A stretch of DNA of 27,234 nucleotides from a virus, in the IMG/VR virus record IMGVR_UViG_3300030451_003595, positions 1-27,234 of that record; one strand, given 5' to 3'. Below are positions 1 through 9,600 of the stretch, piece by piece. The notes below the pieces were generated by a model, which saw only the letters and a program-made list of their open reading frames with translations, made no database searches and was not told the DNA's origin. The number at the start of each line of letters is the position of its first letter. Positions within the stretch are counted from its first letter, which is position 1. The position numbers and the translations under genes were made by a program.

Positions 1-2148
1 TTGACCAGGTTCTTTTATATTATTGTTTAGTATACCATGTAATAATTCATGGGCAGCTACGTTTACATTTCTAACTTTCTGCGCAACTTCTCTATTAATA
101 TATATATCTCCATCTTCACTTATAAAACCATCAGAACTAGTAACGTTCATAGAGTTTTTCTTTCCTTCTTCAGTATTGTTGTACGCTTTTTGATATTCTT
201 CTTTTGAATTATAATCGTTTACAGTTCTACCTAAATCTTCTACACCTACAGTTTTAATATTTTCATCTAACCTTCTATCAACTGCTTCTCTAATATAAAA
301 TTCATTCTCTGTTTCTAATTCACTTAGTCGATCAATATAAGTTTGTTTAACAGTTTCAGGATTAGATTTTCTAAGTTTTTTATTTAATGAATTAATTTCA
401 TCTATATTTTTAGCGTATGACTTTAATTCATTAGGATTCATCATCCTTAATTCTTGAGAAACTTTATTTTTAGTATTTATTATTTTAGCTTCTTCTTGTA
501 CGATTTTAGCTTCTATTATATCTCTAGAGCTTTTGTCATAACTTTGCTTTAATTGCTCATTCAAATCGTTAATTTGAATAGCAGCGTCCATCATTACTTT
601 TCTATCAGAGGTAGGTGTTAAAGTATATTCAGCTGCATTTCTAACAGATTGTTTACTACTACTTAGTAATCCACCACTTGTTATACCTCCACCAGTGAAG
701 AACCCAATAATACCAGCATCAGCCCAGTTTTTAACATTATCACCAAACCACTTACCCCAACCTATATCATCAAACTTATCTAAAGTTAATTTATCTATTA
801 AACTAGTTGAAAATTCTGTAGCAGCTTCTGATAATCCTTCTGCTGTTGGATCTATAGCTAATCTTTTTAAAACTTGTTTTCCGTAAGAATCTATTAAAGC
901 TTTAGCTGCCTTCGTGTCACCAGCGCCCATTAAGCCTTTAGCTCTTTTCCATATACCTCTAGTTACTAACTCAAAAGCAGCTTCAGTTATACCTGTGCCA
1001 AGTGCGTTAAATGTTAATGTTGATAAAGCTTCGTCAGGATTTTCTTCTACTAATTCTTCAAACTTATTACCTGCTGCAGAAGCACCTAAAAGAGCTATCC
1101 CACCTGGACCTGCTGCTGCTAGTAAAAGTGATGGTATAGATTCTGCTACACCTCCAACAATTCTATCTGCTACATCTAAACTAAAAAAACCTTTTTCTCC
1201 AATAGCGTCTACTATACTATCATCTCTCTGCCAAATTAAATCACTACCTTCTTCAATTGTAGATTCTAAAATATCTTTTGGTATAGCTGTTATTGGACCA
1301 CCATGTATAAATTTAGTTTTATCTATCAAGTTTAATACATCTCCTTTTAATTGACTATCAGAACCTAACGCAGACGTTAAAATGTGATCAGCAATAGCCA
1401 TTTTATTAACCTCTACCATGTTAGAAAACTCTTGTGCTCCTTTAACTGTAGATAAAACACTTCTAGCTATTCTTGCTTCTTTATCCAAAGCCCAACCAAT
1501 AGGAGCTAAAACTTTATAAGCTTCAATAGAACCAGGATCTTGATCTGCTATATATTCATAGTAATCGTTAGCACTATCATAACCTAATTGTTCCCAAGCT
1601 GGTTTCTTTTCATCTTCAGACATTTGCTCTATATATTGAGCTCTTTTATCTACTTCTTCAATATCTTTTTGGAAATCATCTGCTGCAAACTCTGCGTCTT
1701 CCATTCTTTCTCTACCTTCCATGGGGTCAAAGTTAATTAAATCTTTATTAGCAGTTCTAATTAACTTATAGTTTTTACCATCTTTTTTTAAGTAGAAATT
1801 ACCTCTCTCAGTTTGTTTAATTTCAGGTGTTATAGGAGCTTTAAGATCCATATACATGATATCTTTTTCATATATTCTATCTTCATCAGATACTTCTTCT
1901 ATATCTTTTTCTAATCTTAAAACACCTTCACCAGGTTTTAAATCCATAGACTCACCTTCTAAAACAACTTCTTCTTGCTCTGGTTCGTATGCTAATACAC
2001 CACCAAGTGGTTCTAAAGTGTCTGTTTCTACAGTAGTTTCATCTTCAGTTTCCCACCCACTCCAATCTATATTACCATTGGGTTCACTATTAACTTCTTT
2101 TACGGATTCTTCAGTTTCCCAACCTTCCCATAAATCTTCGTTTTCCAT
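1..2148 (-). CDS. Large internal virion protein with HELLH metallopeptidase motif (3' end cut by window)
   Basis: An open frame of 716 codons runs from ATG at 2148 to the window edge without a stop, so the C-terminus is missing. Seen: an acidic N-terminus with a repeated WxGWETE motif (residues 8-13 and 29-34), a Gly/Ala-rich hydrophobic stretch (about 338-360), a second glycine-rich one (about 479-495), a charged helical region (about 520-630), then a zincin-like pattern with GDIYIN at 680-685 followed by HELLH at 700-704. The HExxH motif binds zinc in metallopeptidases, and this arrangement is known in large phage polyvalent/internal proteins. It is the last visible gene of the tail block, where crAss-like phages encode capsid cargo proteins ejected with the DNA. 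Inference: a cargo protein that cleaves host or virion targets, or itself. The third zinc ligand would lie outside the window. The start follows the upstream stop by 8 bases. Confidence 0.72.
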   Translation of the reverse strand, partial: MENEDLWEGWETEESVKEVNSEPNGNIDWSGWETEDETTVETDTLEPLGGVLAYEPEQEEVVLEGESMDLKPGEGVLRLEKDIEEVSDEDRIYEKDIMYMDLKAPITPEIKQTERGNFYLKKDGKNYKLIRTANKDLINFDPMEGRERMEDAEFAADDFQKDIEEVDKRAQYIEQMSEDEKKPAWEQLGYDSANDYYEYIADQDPGSIEAYKVLAPIGWALDKEARIARSVLSTVKGAQEFSNMVEVNKMAIADHILTSALGSDSQLKGDVLNLIDKTKFIHGGPITAIPKDILESTIEEGSDLIWQRDDSIVDAIGEKGFFSLDVADRIVGGVAESIPSLLLAAAGPGGIALLGASAAGNKFEELVEENPDEALSTLTFNALGTGITEAAFELVTRGIWKRAKGLMGAGDTKAAKALIDSYGKQVLKRLAIDPTAEGLSEAATEFSTSLIDKLTLDKFDDIGWGKWFGDNVKNWADAGIIGFFTGGGITSGGLLSSSKQSVRNAAEYTLTPTSDRKVMMDAAIQINDLNEQLKQSYDKSSRDIIEAKIVQEEAKIINTKNKVSQELRMMNPNELKSYAKNIDEINSLNKKLRKSNPETVKQTYIDRLSELETENEFYIREAVDRRLDENIKTVGVEDLGRTVNDYNSKEEYQKAYNNTEEGKKNSMNVTSSDGFISEDGDIYINREVAQKVRNVNVAAHELLHGILNNNIKEPGQ

Positions 2149-2156
2149 GTATTAGA

Positions 2157-3839
2157 TTATTTCTTTGTTTTAACTTCTCCGTTGGGTAATACGATTTTAT
2201 CACCTTTTTTAGCTTTTTTCATAGCTATTCTTAATTGTTCATCAGTTTTAGGTCTAAACGTTGTTTGTCTATATCCATACTTACCTACTTCAGGATTTGT
2301 AATTTCAAAATCTCCACTTCTCATTCCTCCACTTTTTAAAGCTTCTAAATATTCATCTTCAAATCCAGATTCAGAATTAAAAACTTTCAATATTTCATTT
2401 TCATTAGTCATATCTATAGGATATAATTGTTCTTTATCTCCTTTGATAATATAAATAGAGTTAGGGTCTATATTTTCATTCTCTATAGTTTCTTTGTCAT
2501 ACACATCCGTAGCAAGCTTGAAAGAATAATCTTTAACTTCACCTGGTTTTATAGCTCTTTTATTTAGAACTCTAGCTATGAATTTAGCTTCTGCTTTTTC
2601 ACCCTGTTTTTTAGCTATTACTAAAGCTTGTCTAGCTGATCTAACATTTTTGTCATAAAGATCTTGATCTTCTTCATTTATTTTTGTAGACTTATCATCT
2701 TTTTTTGAGGATTTTTGCTCTAGAGCTTTTCTTCTTGCTCTTTCACCTGGAGACTCTGGTCTTCTTTCTTCATACTTTTCTCTAACTCTATCTTCATATG
2801 TTGTTTCTCCGCTTGGACTTGTTTTTACATCTACTTTAGGACCATATAAACTATCAGCTCTTTCTACTAGTAACTTTAATGCTTCTTCTCTTTGTTCAGG
2901 TGTATTTAACCAAGGGCCTTCTTTTTGACCACCTTTCAGGTTAGGCCAATATGTTTCCATAGCTTTCTTATCATCTAAAATTGGTGAAACTACTTCTTTT
3001 AAATCTTCTCTGTACTTACTACCTTCTCCTATTTCGTAAACCTTCTTTGTTATTTCTGATTTACCACCATCTTTATCATAAGTAATTCTAACATCATCAA
3101 CTACGTATGTTTGAAGATCTTTAGTTCTTTTACTAAATTCTTGGTATAAAGGTTGTATCGCAGCATCTGGACTTTGAACAAATTGTATAGGATATTCTGG
3201 ATTTTCACCTGTCATTATGTCATTTAAACCATCTAATGATATTCTAGTTCCATCTTCACCTATTAAAATTGTTTGACCATTTTTAAACTCTGTTTTTATA
3301 TTACCACTATTACTGCTATATAAAGTTTTAATCAGTCCAATAACACCATTCTGTTTCTTAGCGGTTTCAACATCAGCTGGTATCAGTATACTACCTACTT
3401 CTCCAGCAATTTTTCCATCTGCTTCAGTAACAACATTGTAAAGAGCTTCTACATTAGGAGCTGCTGCTATAAAAGTATCCAATTGTTTATCTATTAAAGC
3501 TAAGTCTTTAGCTCCTTCAGCAATATCAATATCCCCTAACTGCATTCTTGAGTTTATTCTTGCGTAATCTCTAGCTTGCCCCATAAGAGAATCTTTTAAA
3601 CCAATGTTGAAATCACTATCTCCCACTCCTTCTGCAGACGTTATAGTCTTCATTCTTTCAGTTATAAGATCTGTCTCTTGCTGTTGTAGTTTTTCTAATC
3701 TAGCTCTTTGCTTCTGCCACTCAGACATTTCAAAAGCAAATTCCATATCTTTTTGTCTACCTACAGATTCTGCAGCTGTCTGTGTTAATCCGCTTATACC
3801 AGTTAATCTACCTGGTGCTACTGTTTTTACTTTTGGCAT
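2157..3839 (-). CDS. Probable internal virion (cargo) protein, 560 residues
   Basis: I do not recognise a named domain. The protein is hydrophilic and mostly helical in character. Residues about 35-75 form a charged, Gln/Lys/Glu-rich segment (EKLQQQETDLITER) likely to be coiled coil. A low-complexity basic/acidic tract lies around residues 345-390 (many R, K, E, S). The C-terminus ends in a Lys-rich tail. There is no signal peptide or membrane segment. It sits between the 342-residue helical protein and the metallopeptidase-motif protein, all transcribed together, so it most likely belongs to the set of internal proteins packed in the head or tail for ejection. The start ATG at 3839 has an AATTATG leader and follows the previous stop by 7 bases. 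Stop TAA. Confidence 0.6.
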   Translation of the reverse strand: MPKVKTVAPGRLTGISGLTQTAAESVGRQKDMEFAFEMSEWQKQRARLEKLQQQETDLITERMKTITSAEGVGDSDFNIGLKDSLMGQARDYARINSRMQLGDIDIAEGAKDLALIDKQLDTFIAAAPNVEALYNVVTEADGKIAGEVGSILIPADVETAKKQNGVIGLIKTLYSSNSGNIKTEFKNGQTILIGEDGTRISLDGLNDIMTGENPEYPIQFVQSPDAAIQPLYQEFSKRTKDLQTYVVDDVRITYDKDGGKSEITKKVYEIGEGSKYREDLKEVVSPILDDKKAMETYWPNLKGGQKEGPWLNTPEQREEALKLLVERADSLYGPKVDVKTSPSGETTYEDRVREKYEERRPESPGERARRKALEQKSSKKDDKSTKINEEDQDLYDKNVRSARQALVIAKKQGEKAEAKFIARVLNKRAIKPGEVKDYSFKLATDVYDKETIENENIDPNSIYIIKGDKEQLYPIDMTNENEILKVFNSESGFEDEYLEALKSGGMRSGDFEITNPEVGKYGYRQTTFRPKTDEQLRIAMKKAKKGDKIVLPNGEVKTKK

Positions 3840-3846
3840 AATTTAA

Positions 3847-4875
3847 TTATTTAATTCCTGCAATTTTATAAATTTGATCCACAGTTAATGTTTTACCAGC
3901 TGGAGAATTTCTAATTTTTAAAACTTTATCTACATCATCTAATGAAGTCCATTCTGGAGAATTAATTAAATCTTCAACTCCACTAGAACCTACATCTTCA
4001 ATTACTAAATTTGCATCTTCTAAAGCTTCTGATTCAGCATCTAAGGATATTTTTTCAGGCTCTGTTTCTAAATCTCTACGTTGTAATTCTTGTCTTGTCC
4101 GTTGTGTTGCTATATCATTAGGAGACATAGGTGCAGTAGTATCTGGAAGTGCTATTTGTGAAAATGGGTCATCTCCTGGATTTATTAATGGGGGAAGACC
4201 TCCATCAACAGGTACGTTAAAATCACCTGTTTGAGTAATTTTTTTATTAGTGTCTTTACCAGTGGATAATCCTCTACTAGCTTCTAAACCTAAAGCACCT
4301 AAAGCACCAGCCATATCTGCTGCTCTTTCTCCATAACCAAATTGTTCAACTCGTAATTGATCTGCTTTGCTTTGTTCGTAATCCATCTGCTCACCCATTC
4401 TACCAAGCTCTGCTTGTTGAACCATGAATTCACCTTTAGCTTCCAACTGTTGGTTATTAACCTCTTGTTTTTCTATATCAGCTGCAATACCAAGTTTGCT
4501 TTGTAAAGCTGCTTGTGCTAACGCTGTTGCACCACCAGCAGAAGTACCTGTAGCTCTTAAAGTATCTAAAGTATTTGCTAATGCTTTATCAGTTTCTTCC
4601 ACCTTCATTTGAGCAGCTTTAGTAGCTACACTCATGTTTTTATAAGGGTTATATATAGGTTTACTCATGTATGATTGCATAAGAGTATCTACATAACCTT
4701 GTTGTGTTTTTAACTGTTTTTTAGCTTGATTAGATTTTATCATAGCATCAACACCAACAACAGCTGAAGGCGCTGCTGCTGCTATAACACCAAAAGTGTT
4801 ATATTCAGTACCTGGCGTCTTACCTAGATATTGCTCAAAAAATGGCATTAATGTTGATGAACTTGGGAATCCCAT
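3847..4875 (-). CDS. Internal virion protein, helical, Ala/Gln-rich (342 residues)
   Basis: The N-terminus has a hydrophobic Ala-rich segment (residues about 28-45). A long helical region follows with the conserved-looking motif GTSAGGATALAQAAL (110-124) and a Glu/Gln/Lys-rich coiled-coil stretch (about 130-180). This layout (short hydrophobic helix, GTSAGG motif, long Ala/Gln helix) is, from memory, recurrent in marine podovirus and crAss-like structural proteins placed just after the tail genes, usually annotated as internal virion or unknown structural protein. The C-terminal half is acidic with a small helical end (SPEWTSLDDVDKVLKI). The gene lies 12 bases after the 564-residue tail protein and 7 bases before the next gene, so it is part of the same operon. 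Inference: an ejected core protein that may line the path for DNA across the envelope. Confidence 0.62.
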   Translation of the reverse strand: MGFPSSSTLMPFFEQYLGKTPGTEYNTFGVIAAAAPSAVVGVDAMIKSNQAKKQLKTQQGYVDTLMQSYMSKPIYNPYKNMSVATKAAQMKVEETDKALANTLDTLRATGTSAGGATALAQAALQSKLGIAADIEKQEVNNQQLEAKGEFMVQQAELGRMGEQMDYEQSKADQLRVEQFGYGERAADMAGALGALGLEASRGLSTGKDTNKKITQTGDFNVPVDGGLPPLINPGDDPFSQIALPDTTAPMSPNDIATQRTRQELQRRDLETEPEKISLDAESEALEDANLVIEDVGSSGVEDLINSPEWTSLDDVDKVLKIRNSPAGKTLTVDQIYKIAGIK

Positions 4876-4887
4876 AATTTTTTATTT

Positions 4888-6582
4888 TTAATATGAAACA
4901 ATAGCAAAATCCGAAGATACTGCAAATAATTCTTTTGCACCACCCACATCTGTAGTGGCGTCTGTTGATATTTTTACTGTAGCATAGAATCCTTTTATAC
5001 CTGCTACATTTTCACCATTAGGGTTTATTATAACCTGTCCTGGTCGTGTTACATTGTTACTTCTAAGGTTAGCTACGTATTTATTATTAAACCTGTTAAA
5101 ACCAATCCTATATTCAACTCCACTATCTGTATAGACACCTTCATCATAACTTAAAACTGGTTTTGCTGAATCTTGGTATTGATTTTGAGCACCATTAACT
5201 TTATCAAATCCTTCAAAGTCAGATAATATAGAATTAATTTCCCAACCGTTACTACCTTCGTAACTAATAGTTTTAAAGTTTTTGTAAACATTTGGACTAT
5301 TGTTAAATATAAAAGTAATATTAGCACCAGCTCTAACACCGTAAAAACTTGACATGTCAGATTCATTGTTATAATGCTCGTATAGTTCAGAAGTATAAAA
5401 ACTATAAAATTTATTTTTAAGACTGGACATGAACTTAGGTTTATAAGTATAAAAACTAGTCCAACCTAAAACATCTTCATCAAATGATGTAGTGTAATAA
5501 TATACTGCATCTTCTATTTCAGGTGTGAAAAATGGTGTTTGTTTTTGTAATGATACAACATAACCACTATTGTGAACATCCCAACCACCTACTATTCTAT
5601 CTTGTACAAAGCTTGTAAATGTAACATTTCCACCTGCGAAAGTATTAGGATTTGTGTCAATATAAATAGTTACTGAATTAAAAATACCTAAAACATTAGC
5701 TATAACAGGATCCCCAAATGCTTGTGGAATAGACACTTGCATACCTTTCTCTATCTTATCAATATTAGTTCCAGATACTGTTATGTAAAAAGGAGCAGTA
5801 GTATTAGAACTTTCATAAACACAAGTGAAACTATCACTAACAAACTCTTCGTTGATTTCTCCAAGTTTGTCCCTAAAAAAATCATTCATACCATATTGAG
5901 AGATACGAGTTAACCCATCTCTTGATAATCTCATTACAGAATTTCTATTCTTATCTGTAAAATATCTTCTATAACCATAGTAAGCAAAACTTTCAGGGTT
6001 TTTACTTATACCGTATTCGCCTACATAAGGTGTTACTTGCCCTATTACTGCGTTGGACGATGTTACAGTTCCTCCACCTTCAGCAGAATATATTGCATCT
6101 TTATCAATTAATGCTCTACTTACTTTGTCTTCTTGTAGTATAGCTAAGTTACTATCTAACGCATGTATCTTCTGTATAGACCCATACATTGGATCTACAG
6201 ATTTAGTTATATCTTCTGCTACAGAGAAAACATTAGTGTTATTTATATCAGTTCTTGAGTTAAATATACCTGAATATATAAGAGTATTTATTCTTCTACT
6301 TTGTAAATTTGAATCCTCTCTTAAATAAGCTCTAGTACCATAACCTGAACTAGTATTATTAAATCCACCTCTTATTCTAGCTTCTTCTACTGACCAGTTT
6401 CTAGTATTAACATTACCTGTTACTGCTTTTCCCTCTGAAGCGGGATTATTTGAAAATACAGCATAACCAGATGGGTTCCAAGGTAAACCTGGAAAAACAC
6501 CTTTATGAAGTGCAGAACCAGTAAGAATGTTATTAACTGTTTTTTTCAAAACGAAAGCGTTAAAAAACTTTATCTTAGCCAT
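4888..6582 (-). CDS. Tail stabilisation/muzzle protein, C-terminal part as a separate gene (564 residues)
   Basis: The sequence carries motifs I associate with the C-terminal half of the long stabilisation (muzzle) protein of crAss-like and related marine phages: WSVEEARIRGGFNN (63-76), an FSVAEDITKSVDPMYGSIQK segment (119-138), LQEDKVSRALIDKDAIYSAEG (149-169), GEYGISKNPESFAYYGYR (188-205), YFTDKNRNSVMRLSRDGL (207-224), and a C-terminal GIKGFYATV...KELFAVSS stretch (528-558). It is beta-rich with no signal peptide. In relatives these motifs follow an N-terminal half like the neighbouring 1133-residue protein. Here the two halves are separate genes 36 bases apart, with TGA and TAA stops between them. 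Role: caps the connector and short tail and holds DNA until ejection. The start ATG has an ATATATTATG leader and no Shine-Dalgarno sequence. Confidence 0.75.
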   Translation of the reverse strand: MAKIKFFNAFVLKKTVNNILTGSALHKGVFPGLPWNPSGYAVFSNNPASEGKAVTGNVNTRNWSVEEARIRGGFNNTSSGYGTRAYLREDSNLQSRRINTLIYSGIFNSRTDINNTNVFSVAEDITKSVDPMYGSIQKIHALDSNLAILQEDKVSRALIDKDAIYSAEGGGTVTSSNAVIGQVTPYVGEYGISKNPESFAYYGYRRYFTDKNRNSVMRLSRDGLTRISQYGMNDFFRDKLGEINEEFVSDSFTCVYESSNTTAPFYITVSGTNIDKIEKGMQVSIPQAFGDPVIANVLGIFNSVTIYIDTNPNTFAGGNVTFTSFVQDRIVGGWDVHNSGYVVSLQKQTPFFTPEIEDAVYYYTTSFDEDVLGWTSFYTYKPKFMSSLKNKFYSFYTSELYEHYNNESDMSSFYGVRAGANITFIFNNSPNVYKNFKTISYEGSNGWEINSILSDFEGFDKVNGAQNQYQDSAKPVLSYDEGVYTDSGVEYRIGFNRFNNKYVANLRSNNVTRPGQVIINPNGENVAGIKGFYATVKISTDATTDVGGAKELFAVSSDFAIVSY

Positions 6583-6618
6583 AATATATTATCACTTATT
6601 TATTGTTTTTATTACAGT

Positions 6619-9600
6619 TTAATTTAGTACAACTTGAAAATCGTTAGAGTCTGTAGATAAACCAGTTCCGTTAGCATCAGTTGCTTTAATTTTTAAATTA
6701 TAAGTACCAAAGTTTTTAGGATTTAATACATATAAAGAATATATAGTAGCTGTTTCTCTAAGAACGAATTGAGTAGCTCCTGGTGCTGGATTGGTATTTC
6801 CAACATTCTCTATTGTAAACACTAGCTCATCATTGCTTCTAGATAAATTTACACTACCATTATTCACTGCAGTTTTATTTATATCAAAAATCTTTATATC
6901 ACCAGGTGCTCCAACACTCTTAACCGTTAAAGCTGGTGGTTGTACCACCCAATTAGGAGCGGTATTTTGTAATGTACAATTTTCTATAACTAAAGGAACG
7001 TTAGTAAAATAAGATGATCCAGAATTATCTGAAACTAATAAATTAAACGTATAACTTTCAACAACATTAGAATTTGCTAAAAAAGTAAATAAAGCATTGT
7101 TCTGTATTGTAAAAGTATTTATATTAACTTTGTTTATTTTAAACTCAGATGTTCTATTAGCACCATTACCATCCACTACACTACTTATATCAATCACTGA
7201 ATCAGATGATATTATGTTACTATCTTGATTTACTAATTGAAAATTTAAAGTAACATCAGTATTAAGAGACATATTTTCATTTTGAATATACTGTAAACTA
7301 CCTCCAGTGGAAGTGTCATTACCTGCAGAATCTCTAAATCCTATAGGATAATAAGCAAAAGATAATTCACTATTTAGATCAGTAATTAAACCACTACTAG
7401 AACTTTCCCAATATATATCAATATTTGATAAAGTTGGACGTGTTTCAAAAACTGACAAATTAGTAAAACCTCTCTCAATTCCTTCTTGTAAAGCGCTATA
7501 ATCTGGTGTAGAGCCAATAGAAAAATTAGTTTCTAAAGTAGCTATAAAAGGATTTTCACTAGCTTTAAAAAATATATCATGAAAGTTGAATTTTAAAGTT
7601 GCTCCGGTACCAGTAGCGAAAAAAGGATACCAAGGGTTAGGAATTAAAGTTCCACTACCACTAGTTGTGTCTAAAACTTGTCCTGGATAAATACTACCTT
7701 TAGTTGTAGCCCATCTACCCATATCTTTAAATGATTTTATAGAAACAACACTTTGTCCACTACCTGTTATATTTAACTGCTGTACACTGTAACTTGGATT
7801 TGTAACTGAAGCATTATATATGGGATTTACCCTATTGAATAAAACAGTACTACTTGAAAACTCTGTATCATTAGAATTAACCTCTCTTAAATCTCTTGGT
7901 ACTTTATTTATATTATCACCTAATAAACTAATATTTGAAATAGAATTTCTATTAGAAAAACTAGGTAAAGAATCGGTCGATGCATAAGGTAGTGGAGATA
8001 ATGAAGTAGAGCTAGAAGGTGTAGCAGGAGTTGACCAATTAATATTACCAGCAATAGCCCCAGGTGCATATACGTTATAGTAATCTTGATCTTGTTGTTT
8101 TACAACTATTCTATACGTGTAATAACCCAGAGGATTTGTTTCTGAATATAAACCAGGATATCCTTCTATATCACTAGATTCTGGTATTTTATTTATTAAA
8201 TTAAAATCTAAACCATACCCTAAATAACTTAAACTATTATCATTAGAAGTATCATAAGGAGCGTATATAGTAGAATTTTTAGTATTAGTAGGTAGTAAAC
8301 TATCATCATTGAGCATAACGTTAGAAGATCTACCATACCTATCTATCAATACTATACCTACTTGGTAATTTCTATTTTGTTTAACCGTGTGTAAAGGTAA
8401 TTCTTTAGTTAAATTACTTGTTGTAGATTTTTTACTATAATCTAAATAGTAATCTAAGTTATTAAGAGAAGAATGTTTATCTATAAAATTAGCGTAAACA
8501 ACTCTATTAGAAACAACTTCTTGTGTTAATGCTCTAACCGGTATTTTATCATGTACCCTTGTTAAGTTCGCTTCTGGTAAAACTTTAATTGGTTTAGTAG
8601 ATAAATAATCATATTCGTAAGTGGTTGTAGCACCGGAAATATCACCTACATTAACTTCTTCTATAACTCTAACGTTTAATTCATCTGAGTTTTTAACTAA
8701 AATTTGTATTTCCTCTACTTTTAAAGCACTTTTAAGATCATTAGCCATAACTGGTAAAGTTAAATTTAGCTTTACTTGATCAACTCTATTTTCCATAAAG
8801 TTTACTATACCAGATTCTTTTGTTTTTTGTTCATCTTCATCTATGAAATAACCAAAGTTCTTTGGTACAAAAGCAGCTTGAGTAAATGGAGCCATTAAAG
8901 AATATTCTCCATCATCGTATTTAAATCTATAACTAAATCTAGGAAATTTATCTTTTAATAAATTTTTATCTCCTTTGTAATTAGCCGAATATTTAGGATT
9001 TTTTCTTTGTATGATGAGTGTAGTACCAGCAGGTATTGTTACGCCAAAAGTTCCAGATATAGTAACAGTAGTTGTTGTGCCACTAGTTATAGTATACGTT
9101 TTATCTACAGTTGTCGTACCAAATGGAGCTTTAACTATTAATCTATCTCCAACTGCATAGTCAACATTTGGAGCAGTTACAGAGTAAGACCCAACTAAGT
9201 TCATAATACTATCTCCTGACGCGTGAGCACCAAATGAATAAGTTATAATATGAGGTGGTAAAAACTCTTCACTATTAGATATTAAAGTACTACTATTACC
9301 AGAATTTAAAAATTCAAAAGGTTGATATGGAGCAAATTTAGCAACTGAAATATGATCTTCATTATAATAATAAGGGTTGCTTCCTACTACGCTAGCGTTC
9401 CATAACTCCCAAGAATCATTAAAAGCAGTTTCAACGTTTATTTTTCTAGGTTGATTTCTATCGTCAGTGAAAAATAATAAGTTCTCTAAAAGATTTACGT
9501 TTACTATAGGATGTGTTTTAGAAAAATTAAGAAAGTTACCAGCGACTAATACTCTAGATTGATTATTTACTGTGTTATATCTTACTATATAACAACCAGC

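Noticed and set aside
914-1354. Plus-strand open frame of 146 codons, and others such as 695-886, 1856-2155 and 2182-2454
   Set aside because: They lie opposite well-supported minus-strand genes, have Ser/Leu/Pro-rich compositions typical of antisense frames, and no leader or family resemblance.
6583-6621. Stop read-through joining the 1133- and 564-residue tail genes
   Set aside because: The two are in the same frame, but the spacer contains TGA and TAA besides the first TAA, so three stops would have to be passed.
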